Part shown: in pieces, positions 22,401 through 34,400 of the stretch
Layout of the letters: the number at the start of each line of letters is the position of its first letter
Position numbering within the stretch: the first letter of the stretch is position 1
Assembly: GCA_907165135.1 (NCBI GenBank)
Contig: OU015566.1
Location: 3,536,501 to 3,600,500 of the forward strand
Reading direction: 5' to 3'
DNA length: 64,000 nt
Origin: Oikopleura dioica
Lineage: Eukaryota; Chordata; Appendicularia; Copelata; Oikopleuridae
The notes under the pieces: generated by a model
Databases searched by the model: none
Seen by the model: only the letters and a program-made list of their open reading frames with translations
Told to the model about the DNA's origin: nothing
Translations under genes and position numbers: made by a program

Positions 22401-25400
22401 GCACCTGTCTAATTATTATACAAGGATGATCAATCTCGCTCAAAATGGCGATTAATTTTGATTAGCTCGTGAAGGTCGCCATTCTCATCCCTCTGCTGGG
22501 AATTGCGACACAGCTGACCTTTTTTGGCCACGCGTCTTACAGTCTTGATCTTACAGTAAGTCTGTCAATATCCACTTCAGAAGATGGCTGAATTAGTAAT
22601 GAACGAGTGTCTTTCCGGGCGATGAATTATTAGCGCAAACTCGTGTCTCAAATCATTTTTCTTTTGCGAACAATTTGCGACAACTCCTTATTTTGCTGTC
22701 CAAATCAGTCATTTTTGGGTCTCCTGAAAACACGGTTTTTGGTTATTTTTGATTGAAGAAACATCTGCTCCTTTCCGCTCTATTTTAAGGGTGTTAGGTA
22801 TGTTAGAAACTTTCTATGATCTTTCAAGATTAATTTTTTACTGAGTGACACCCTTAATTTTTATCAAAAGAGGGTATTATTCTATTGAGTTTATCATGAT
22901 GAGAGCCTTAATTTTAGGGATTTCACCCTTATTTGATTAAAAATAAGGGTGTCAATCAATGGAAAATTCACCCTTAAAATTAAGGCTCTCATCGTGATAA
23001 ACTCGAAAAATCACATCTTCCACTAAGATAATAAAAGAGGGGAATAATTGTTTACATTTAACCCAAAACAACCGGTTCCTATAATTCTCGGTTGTATAAT
23101 TTTTACCACTTTCGTATTCCTCCTCATTCATTTCCCAGGCTTTTCCTTTTCAGCCACCATAAAATTCGCCCTAAAAAGATGCCCACGTGAGACAATAAAA
23201 AAAAGGGTTTCCGCTCGATTGCGCTGAACGGAATTGATTCCTCCAGCTAAGAATAACATTTCCGGAAGAAGAGTGAGTGTTAAGCCACTCTTGGCCGCGA
23301 AAAGAAGAGTTTTCCCAGCTTTTGAAAGGAAAGAAAAAAGACAATGGGGTTGAAATGGAGCTTGAAAAGGGGGATTTGGACGACAGATGGGAGGGATTAG
23401 GATCAATTTCTTGCTCTTTTCGGAAGAATTTTTGATAGAAAATAATATATTTTTATTGGCTGTAAGTTTTTTTCGAGCATTTGAAGAAGATTTTCAACAT
23501 TTTGTCATCTAATAAAATCCTTAAAAATCATTGAAAAACTAAAATTCTGGTGTTTCGAATCAAAAAATAAAAACATTGAAAAATGCACTGGAAATTTTAA
23601 GCAGGAAGGAAATATTCCGTTTAACCCCTTTTCTGCATATTTAACCGGTTATGCGAAAAAAAGAGCCAGAATCTCTTACCCCGTTTACTGTTTGACTAAG
23701 TGCGCGAGGCTTACTTTTGCTCACATAACCACTCTTTTTTCGCTGAAACTCCGAAATTCAGAAAATCACGTGAAAAAAAGCGCCGTGAATATATTTTTTT
23801 TCGAAAGACCATCCCCAGCTGGGTGATCGATTGAAAACTCGGTGGGAGAGGATACTTGAATCGAATTTTGTCGAAATTTAAATGCGCCTAAGCCGAAGGC
23901 CCACGACAGGGGCAATCGCCAGGGGATGATCCAGTGTCATCAGAGGATTACTCAATTTCAATTTCAACCCTTCTTTTTTTGCTAATTTTATTGATTTGCC
24001 CTTTTCTTTGCCTATTCAAATTGAGTTTTTCTCAAGGTCAAGTCTTGACAGAAAAACATTTCTATTTATTAATTGGTCCTAAGGGTGTCATCGTCAATTT
24101 TGATAAATCTTTAAAGGAGTTGATACCCTTAAGAAAGATCCAAAGCAGTTTTAAAGTCAAAAGTCATATTTTCTTCATTCATGAATTTAAGGGCGTCACT
24201 ATCATATTCGATCAAATTTTTAATGATGTGATACCCTTAATCGAAGTGTAAGAGTTTTAAAAGAACAGGATTATTAATGATTTAGAGAGAAAAAAAGCAT
24301 TGTTTTCCGGATTTTTTTGATTAAAATTTCGAACCGCGAAATCGTTGTTCTCGTCGAATACATATCAGCTCATCCCATTTCTCTCGAATCGGCGGGCGAC
24401 CGCAAACTTTTGTACGCGGGGCAGGAATCTATCACCTGCTGTCTTGAACGGGCTCAGCCCCGGTACACATGTTTAACTTTCTCCGCTAAGAGCATTTACA
24501 TTTATTGAGCGGGCTTCTTATTTCCAGATAAAAGATAAAGAAAACGAGTTCAACTATCTCATTTTCCCTTTCTTTTCAATCTCAAATCGCCTTTCAAAAA
24601 ACACAACGGGAAGGAATTTCTCTAGAATTTCCTCCTTCCCTTTTTTCTTCCCAAAATCTTCCCATGGCCATCTCAAAAATTCCGCCTTCTCCTTCCCTTC
24701 TGTACCTATACATTGAGCTTCTTACCAGTAGTCCAAAAAAAGCAAGTCAAAAATCAAGCCACTCGAAAAACGAGATCTTCTTCTTGATCCAGTAATCGGT
24801 ACCTCTGGCGCTTTCCGCCTTTCATCCCCCCAATTGAAGGGCTTCGAGGAAGCTGGAAACTAAGAGGCGCGAAATTCTTTTTTTGGACGAGCGAGAAATT
24901 CTTGTATTTTCATGCATTTCCGTACTAAGAGGTAGTTTTTGAAAGAGTTCAACAAAGTCATGTTATCCTGACTCTCGGCTCGGCAACCTGTGTAGAAAAC
25001 CTGAGTCAGGGTCTGAAAAATCTTTTATCAAAAGCTGCTTCGGAGACCCTGACTCAGGTTTTCTACACAGGTTGTCGAACCAAGCTATAAATCTGGTATC
25101 CTTAACCTGGGCTCAGAAATCTGTGTAGAAAACCTGAGTCAGAGTCTCCAAAGCAGCTTTTGATAAATGATTTTTCAGACCCTGACTCAGGTTTTCTACA
25201 CAGGTTGCCGAGCACGCCCTAAACATGGTATCCTAAACCTGGGCTCAGAAACCTGTCTAAGAAACATGAGTCAGGGTCTTAAAAATCGTTTATCAAAAGC
25301 CATTTCGAAGACCCTGACTCAGGTTTCCTACGCAGGTTCTCGAGCCCCGCTCTTACCCGCTGAATCAGGAGGGCTAACCCTAACCCTAGAAGTACAGTCA

Positions 25401-28400
25401 ACTGCTAGCAATGATAGCCTACTATCATTTACAGTCATTCGCCGTTTTTGTTGTCTATTTTGAGTTCTGGTTTGAGCTTGTGCCAAGGATCGAAAGCCGT
25501 TCATTTTGCGGTCAATTAGGACCTATTTGACCGCGGTTGTGATCTTATATAAAAGAGAGAGAAGCGCTGCCTTGTTGTCTATATACAGTATGCTTGAATA
25601 TGTAAAACGTGAGCTAAAATGCGGCGAGGCGCGTGTTGACAAATTTTTGGGAAAATTGTTTTGAGTAGTGTGAGATATTCACGAGCAAAATGCTTTACAA
25701 AGGTGCTAATTTACGCGAAACACCGAGCTGTCTTCACGCTTGTCGCAAGAATTCAACACCGGAGGAAGATGTTTCTCCTCTTACTGTATTTTAGAAGGGT
25801 CATTAGATCGGTTAGAAATTCTAGTGACAATTGCCCTTCTTTTGATGGTGCTATTGATGGACTTTCCGGAAAACTGATTGCGCTTGAATTCCTCCAAAGA
25901 AAAGACAATTAATTCGGAAATGTAGTGGGAGATTTGTTTAGCGTAAATAGCGTCCCAATTGAGTGAATTCAGCGTAGATGACGAGAGCTGGGTTTGTTTC
26001 AAAACAGTTCCAATTTTTCGCGTTATCTGGGCGCTTTGCGGCGGCGACCAGACCTAGCCCTAAAAAGAAAAATTGATGATAACACTTTGCAGGGCACTTA
26101 GGGGAGATATTTCAAATGTATATTTTTTCAAGGCGGTTTCCTGGTAACTCCAGGAATCGAGCCAAATTATCCAAATAATTCGTAGCAATTGACTGAAGAA
26201 TCTTTTTAATTTTTATTAAAAAAACGACGAAATAGATGTTTATGCTTTTTTATCTTTTTTGATTCTTCTTTCCGTTTTTAAAATAAACAGGTTAAAACAA
26301 AAAACGAAACAGTACTTTGAAATTCATCTCAAAATATTGCTTCTTCTTCTGCTTAGCAGCTTCATTTTATGACTGTATTTCAGAATGATCAATTTCTCTC
26401 CCCATCCTACTTTTATATCCAGTTTCTTAATTGCTTCCAGCTGAGAGATTCCGAAAACCTTCCGCTTTTTTAATCATGAAATCTGCAGATGAAGCGGTTC
26501 TTCTTCTGATGCTTATCTTTTGCCCCATCAAAAGGCTCTGAAATATAGCCGCGTAGCGGCTTTTCTTCAACCAAAGCCGCGGAGCAGCTTCGCCTCAATA
26601 TCATACTGAGACAATCAAATAAGTTCTACTGAACCAACTTTTAAAATAACGATTATTGGAGCCTGACTCAGGTTTTTAACACTTGTTTACAAACAAGGAT
26701 CAAAAAATTAAGGGTGTCACAATGAAAAATTTGTAAAAAAAAATCATTAAAAAAAATTCTTTATTGATCCTCTAGAAATTGAGAAGCTGTAGTTACTTCT
26801 TCTTGCATAAACTTTTCGAGCCGAAAATAATTACTGAAAATAATCATCGCTTATTTTTGTTATTCCCCGCCGAGATGATTATTTAATGATAATCCTCCGT
26901 TTCCGTCAATTTTACGTTACGTGCGCTGGGAGAAAAAGATTTGTTGTCGGTTGAATCAGGGCGGCTCATAAATCATCGCAAATCGCATTACGCTTTTTGC
27001 ATCATTCCAAATGACGCCCGAATTTTAGAAACGGCATTTTTGACCTCACAGGTGGAAAATTACAAATTGGGATCGAAATCAAGGAGATATAAATTTCATC
27101 GAGTTGCGTTGGTCAAAATAGGGCAAAAAAAAAGTTCAAATATCAAATATTTCCAGGGAAAAATCCCTTTTTTCATTTCATGATTCATTTTCGCTAGAAT
27201 ATTGATTGAAATGGCGGCTGAAAATCAAGAAGCCGCTTGCGGCTTCGAGACTAAAAAAAGTTCTAGCCGCGCGAAGCGCGGCTATTTCTTGTAAATTGAC
27301 TCGAAGCCGCAAGCGGCTTCTCGATTTTAAGCCGCCATTTGGATCAAAATTCTAGCGAACATAGATTTTTAAAATGAAAATCGTGATAATCAATAAAATA
27401 GCATTTCCTCTCAGCAGAAAGAGAGCGCTTTGAAGATGCTCAAATCTGAATAAAACAAAAATATTAAGAAGAGAGCTCAATCAAAATTGATTCAAGTCAA
27501 TTTGATTAGAGAGTGAGTCCTTAAAAATCCTCAACATGTGACGGAGAGCATAAGTGGTTCAGGGACGCGATATCAATTTTTAAAGACAACTTTTTGACTG
27601 ATTTGATTATTAAAGTTAAAAGCACAAAGAGGGGCCGCGGAATAAAAATATATATTTTTCGCGGCCTGAAGAAAAGTGGCCAAAAAAGGGCTCTTGGCTT
27701 TTTTGCTGCTCGTTTTAATGATAAGAGTTTGATAAGTACTGGTCGATTTTCGTTTTAGAAGTGTGTCTAAAGTCAGAAAATTGAAATTATGCGCCCGTTG
27801 GTTATCGCACTCAAGTGACCACAATCAGTTGTAAAATCACAGGAAGCAGGCAATTTGCGGCATCAGCGTACTCCTATATAGATCCACCATTTTACGAAAA
27901 AGGAGACCGCTACGAATTTTTTTCTTATCAAAAAATGGGCAATAATGAAAGCGAAAAATTAACCTCTTGACCTCAACTTTTGATTTATCCAATCCGCTTC
28001 TGGAAAGCCAAGCTTAGCTCAAAAAAGCTAATGTGAATTTGAGACGGCTCAGATCATGAGCCAGGGCGGTTAATTTTTAGCTCGCTCAATTCAATTTGAG
28101 CCAGCTCAAAAAACTTTTCCAGAGCGGGCTCAACTTTAGCTGAACGGGCTCGAAATCAATCTGAGCCAGCTCAAATCATTTTTAAGACCAAGTTGAGCCG
28201 GCTCAGATCAATTTTGAGCCCGCTCAGCTGAATTTGAGCCCGCTTTAGTAAAGTTTTTTTGAGCTCAAGTATATTTGAGTCGGCTGTCAATAATCTGAGC
28301 AAGCTCAAATCATTTTGAGCCGTCTCAGAGTATTTGAGCTTCATTTTTCGTTCTCTTTTGAACATGAATTTTTCGAGTCGAGGCGAAAAATATCGGTAAA

Positions 28401-31400
28401 TTCTTTGGAAGGGATTAGGGGATGATTTGTAAGTGGACATATCATTTTCCAGAGTCTTAACGAGTGGCCGTCCACTCGAGTTCACTTCAAAGGAAAGTTT
28501 GTTTTTGCTCGAGCATCGTTCATCCCTTCTTCGAGGGGCGAAACTTTATCGCACGTCGAGTACCCGATCTAGTGCTCACTAATGGCCAAAAATCCGGCCC
28601 AAATAGAAATTTTAATTTTTTGAAATTTAATTTTCGAAATTTCTTGCAAGGAAAACAACCGAAAACAGCAAGAGCAGCTCAGCAGTTGTGATCTTACTGT
28701 AAATAATTAACACTGTTTGAAAAGCTTAGAGATTACAATGCATAATTGATCGAACTGTCGGACCAGGGTCGACCATTTAGTCAGATTAAAAGCATTACTG
28801 TAGTTAAATATTCACAACTGAATACTAAACTTTTCATCAATTTTTCAACTTGTGACGCGCTGGTCTTACTGTAATTATTTTCCTACTACAATCATTCTAG
28901 CTATTACTGTCAAATAAGCTTGTTTTTTGGACAAAAACACAAAAAAATCAATGGTTTTTACAATTTTAAAACAAGAATTTTGCCATTTTCTTCGATTTTT
29001 CTTCATAAAATTTAAAAAAATTAAAAAATTAAAATAAATATTGAAATTAAATCGCCTTTATACAGTAATTTTGAGAATTTCGGATTTTTCTTTCATAAAA
29101 ATACAAGATTTATCGAATTTTTTTTCTTAAAAAAATATTTTTTTATGGTTTTTTTTTGTTAAATCGCTGAATAAAGATTGATTTGGTGAATTATCAACAT
29201 ATTTTTTATATTTTTATTAATCCAATATTTCAGCTTCGACAATGCGTCGTCATCAAAATCCGGCCTCTCGGTCCGCGTCGGCGAGAAAATGGACATCTAC
29301 TGTCCCCTGGCGCAGCACGCCGAAGTTAACGATCTGCTCTTCATGAAAGTAAGAAAGAAAAATTAATAACGCTCGAGACGAAGTTTTGAAAGAACATTTA
29401 TAATGAAATTAACAGGACAGAAAATCAATGATTGACTTGGCAATTATTGAAAAAGCGCCATATGGGGTCGGTCGTTTTTTGCTATGACGAGTTGGATAGT
29501 TGTGGAGAGGAGATTATTTTGAGATGATCTGTAATAACACTTGTAAAAGAAAGTGGCGAGTTCTCACCAGAAACGCGCTTGGATCATCCCTCCGACTAAG
29601 TGCCACCTTCTACAAGTGAAATTACAATCCAACACCTTCAACTCGAAAATTACAGAAGCGCTTTTTCGTAACGTAGCAGTTTTTTTCACGTTTTTCTCAC
29701 AATATCTAACGTGGAATACAATCATTTTACTGATTGGCGTGAGGAAATGTCCTTTTATCAGCCCTGCCAGTCATTTTTATGTCAAAAAAATATGGTCCGA
29801 GAAAGATTCGATTGAACATAAATACCAGGTAGCAAAAAAAGGATGATTTGTCGCTGTTTACGAATAATTATTTCGTGTTTTTAGGCTCACCATATATCTA
29901 ACTGTATGCATTCTGTCAAGAGAATACTGGTTCTTCTAATTGAGAAAATAAGAGCAAGAAAAATACTAATGAAAATCAACTATTTTTTCAAAAAAATATA
30001 AAAAGTATGATTGAATACCGACCAAAAGCGCTTTTTTGATCAAATATTTTCTAGAAAAAAAACAAGCAAACACCAGAAGCTCCAATGAAAACATACACGT
30101 AGATCATAAAAAATTTGATGACTATTCGGAAAGTAGCCTAAAATAAGCAGCAACTTATATATGCCTAAGATAGCTATATGCCTAACATATTATATATTTT
30201 AAATAAACTTTTAAACTAACCGAAAACCACTGATTCAAAAAAAAATGCAAACGTGAAAAACGGGCGATGCCTGTTTTCCGGCGTAAAAAGGGGATTATTC
30301 ATCAGGGTGGAACATGCACCTGTCCCCTGATTTGGCTTTTGCTGCATGTCGAACGAAAATGCAAACCGAGTTACGCCGCCTCGGAACTACCAACTCAATT
30401 TATTTTTCTTTGAGCGGAATTCAGAATTCGCGAGTTGAATACTAACAACAGCCGCAAAAATTTGCTTTTCTTGTTATTAAGTTTTCGCGAAAAGTAAAAA
30501 AAAGCTTTTTTTACTGTCAAATTTGGACATTTGAAAATTTGCAAAATCGAAAAAATGCAAGTGTTTCTAAAAAGGAGGGATGACCCGCCGAGGGCTTATC
30601 CGGTCGGCGGCACGTTTTTCTGTGTCGTAGACAAACACTCCTTTCCGCAAAACGCTAAATTATGCGCACAGATTAAGGGGGTACAGTTCACGCGTTGATC
30701 GCCTTTTCAAATTTTCAAGAGGTCAAAAGCTTTTTCTTGACATATTCTTTTTCCTTAAGGGGTTAGCCTCTTAAAAAGCTATAAAGTCGACCCTCATTTC
30801 TTTAGAGAAAAACATAGTGACACCCTTATTTTTCCTCTAAAAGTGGTTTGAATCATTTTTAGCATTCTTACAGGAGAAAATAAGGGTATCACCATGATAA
30901 TTTTTTTCATAAATATGCTTTATTTAATGAACTTTTTGATGAGTCTCTTTCAGTAATTATAACAGTAAAAATTCATAAAACGCATAACAAAGCCCAAAAA
31001 GCTCATTCGTTTAAAAATACTTACAAGATGTAGAAATTGATGTCCCGCTATTATTAGAAAAATCTAATTACCCCTCCTCTCGCTCCACCCACGTCACCAT
31101 CTTTTTTTTCAGGTTTTTCTCGTCTCCGCCGAAGATGTCAAATACTGCCGCCAAGTGACCTCTTCTAGCCGCTTGTTTTCCTGTCTGACTCCTGAGCGAG
31201 AACGAAAGCACACGCTACTGTTTCAAGAAATCAACCCGAACCCCTTTTCGCCCGTGTTTTCGCGGGGAAGCGATTACTTCCTTATTTGTAAGTACTTTTC
31301 AAGTGTCTTGTTTGAAAGTTATGCGGGAAGCAGTTGCGCGACTTAGGCAGATCTGGCTAGAGTTTAAGGGTGTTTGGAGGGCTAAGGATATACATTTCAT

Positions 31401-34400
31401 ACATCATATACTCATGGCTTTTGTTGCAAATATTCGAATCAAAAATATCTCTATTATTTGATCAAACTAAGACCGTACTCTCGCAACATAAAACGACTTC
31501 CATGATATTTCATCAAATTATTTTGCCAACTACATAATCGAATAAAAAATGTCTAAAGAGTGTATTTATACGAGCGAGCACGATTTAGAACAGTTGCCTT
31601 TTTCCGAGCAAATAAATCCACCTAGCCGCGCTCAATTACTCGTCCTTTTCTATTCAATTTGGACGGCACAACAGCTCTAGAAAAGGTTACTTTCCCAAAC
31701 GAATTACACGTCGAATTTTGAGCACCTGGGCTTGTTCCGACTGTAAATAAGGGTTTCGAATTTTATTTTCAGTAAAGACGGAGAATGCTTGCAGCTGTAA
31801 ACTCTTTGTTACAGTTAGGGCATTTTCCATACATAGCACGAGAACCTACGCGATATCCAAGGGTTTTTTCTATGCAATTCTTTCCAAATCTGTGTCCGCA
31901 TACTTTCAAACAGCTCTGAATATGGTCGTTTGTATTGTATTCTTCCATGCAAATTGGACAGACGTCTAACTCATGGATTGAAAATGAATTAAGTTTTCCA
32001 CACTTCATTTTCCGAATATCCTCAACTTCTTTCTTCAAATTGATTATTTCGATGCTCAAATTCTTCAATCGTGTCTTTTGTTCTTTCATAACAAGCTCTT
32101 TCATTTTTATTCTTTGAACAAGAGCTTCGTATTTTGACTTCAAAGGTCGCATTTCTTCCTCACACTGTTGCCTTTCTTCTTCTAGCGACACTAGATCTTT
32201 TTGGATCGACTCTATTTCTCGCTCAACGAGGGGCATCTCGCTGTTCTTCGCTTCCACTGCAGTCAATTTATAACTTATTTTTTCTTCTGTTTCCTTTTTA
32301 AAATTTTGAAAATCTTGGTTGATTTTTTCAAAAGTTTTTTCATAAATATCTCCCATCTTTCTCTCAAGAAGGTGCGATTTAAAGAGTGGCCTGCAAAAAA
32401 AAGACTCTAAAATGTAAAAGTTATTGCTTTAAAATGCTTTTGCAAATATATTTTTCACAGTTTTTTTGACTAAAAAACCCGATTTTGACACCTGATTTTA
32501 TATTCTCTGTAATTAACCCTCTGCTACGTAAGGTTCACAAAAAATCCCGCCCGTTTAACCAGTCATTAACCCCTCATGACGCAGCCGCGGGTCTCCCCCG
32601 AAAAAAAGCGCTAGAAGTTGAACTGTGCCTCTCCTCGGAGATGTCATTAGTGAATCCATTTGGGATTCCTCGGAAGTGTCTAAACGACCTTCTCGCGCTC
32701 GGCGATGCTAGAATCGCCAAAACGGAGATTACACGACGCTCGGCAAAGGTCGCGCCCGGATCAGCCGACTCGCCGAGAGCTGTGGCCACAAGCTGCGCGA
32801 ACTTTTGTGTTGGAACACTCTTTCGACTCGAAAAGTACTTTTTTGGGTAACTCGATTTCTGACTCATAATCAAATGCAGCACCAATTTTTGGGAGGTGTC
32901 TGGAACCGACAAAAAATTTCGTCAGATTTTGCGTGGTAATTTTTAACCAATCAGAAGCCTGGACTCAACAAACCGGCCAATCAGAAGCCGAGTAGCCGCC
33001 AACGCAAAATTTGTCGAAATTTTTTGTCGGTTCCAGACACCAACCCCCAATTTTGGGGTTTTCGAGCCTCTTAAAACCTTATTTTGGACCGAATTTTTAT
33101 TTGATTAAAATCAAGATCGAACATCACTCTCACTAAAAAAAATATGCCCCGCGCATGCGTGTAATTATGTTACGCACGTTACAAGAACTTCTCAAGCTCT
33201 ATATCTTGCAAGACGCAAATGAGCAAGCTATTTACCAGCAAGCATGAATATCTCTCGTTTTTCTATATCCACAACAATCGCTGTATTGTGCAAATATCTT
33301 TCGAAATGTAAAGTTAGAAAGTTTTGTCGAAAAATGAAACGATTCTAGCGAAGCGTAATTTCGAATTCGACTGATTTGAGTTGTTTCATCAACAAAGATA
33401 AAAAAAGTAGAAAAAGAAAAAAACTAAAATGATAATTTTTCAATTCTGCATTTTCAATTCATTTGCTATTTGCTATTTGAGTTCATTTGGACATGAGAAC
33501 TCGAAGATAGCGGCAAGGAATGTTCTCAATCAGGGATAAGATAAACAGGGGAAATGAAGAGGGAGGAGGTGTCAATACTCGAGTTGAGCACTTGATGGAA
33601 TTGATCGAGACAAGTGCTCGAGCGGAAATGACAGTTCCGAATCAAGTGCGCGAGTTGCATCGATGACGAGATCTTCTCTCGAAAAAGGGCTGTTGCTTAA
33701 CTTTTTCAATTACAAAATTTTCTCCCTCGCCATTTTTTCCGAAATATTAGTTGGTCATTTCTATTTCGGCGAAATCAATCGCCCTGAATTGTCGTGAATG
33801 CGCGATAGTGCCACCGGGCGGATGGGAAAGACAAATTCGTTTAGCTGCGAGACAAACAAGACCATGTCAAAGATAGCCTTTTAGTTTGACAGTTGCCTCT
33901 TGATCGGCAATTTTACAGCGCTTCCGTGAGCCCCGGTTATGCTCCTTTTTCGTTGAAAAATCGAGGATTCTGATTGGCCAAGAGCCTTTTTTGAGCAATT
34001 TGATTCGTCCGAAAAAAATCATAATAATTTCATTGAATCAAAATTTATTCAATTTTCTAGCGCTATCTGGCTACTCAAAAGAAGACCTGGAGCGGCAATC
34101 CCTCTCATCGTGCGACTCAAAACAGCTCCGGATGAAAATCTCAGTCGGCCTCGACTCAGCAGGTAAGGAACAGCCTGATAAGAAAACCTGCTCCTGCTGT
34201 GCTAAATATTTTTTATCGCTCAACAAGCAGGCGCGATTAAGCCACATCAACTCGTTCAACTAACCGAAGGAGTTGTGTTGATGGTTTTTGAAAATAACGC
34301 ATAACGCGACTGTTGCTCACGTTTTTTCGAAAAAAATTTTCCAAAATCATGAAATCTCATTATTTCGAAATTCAACCAAAAAAGCATTTTTTCGATTCTT

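Noticed and set aside
25661-26002. ORFs on both strands in ephrin intron 1
   Set aside because: No recognisable domain or splice structure; likely chance.
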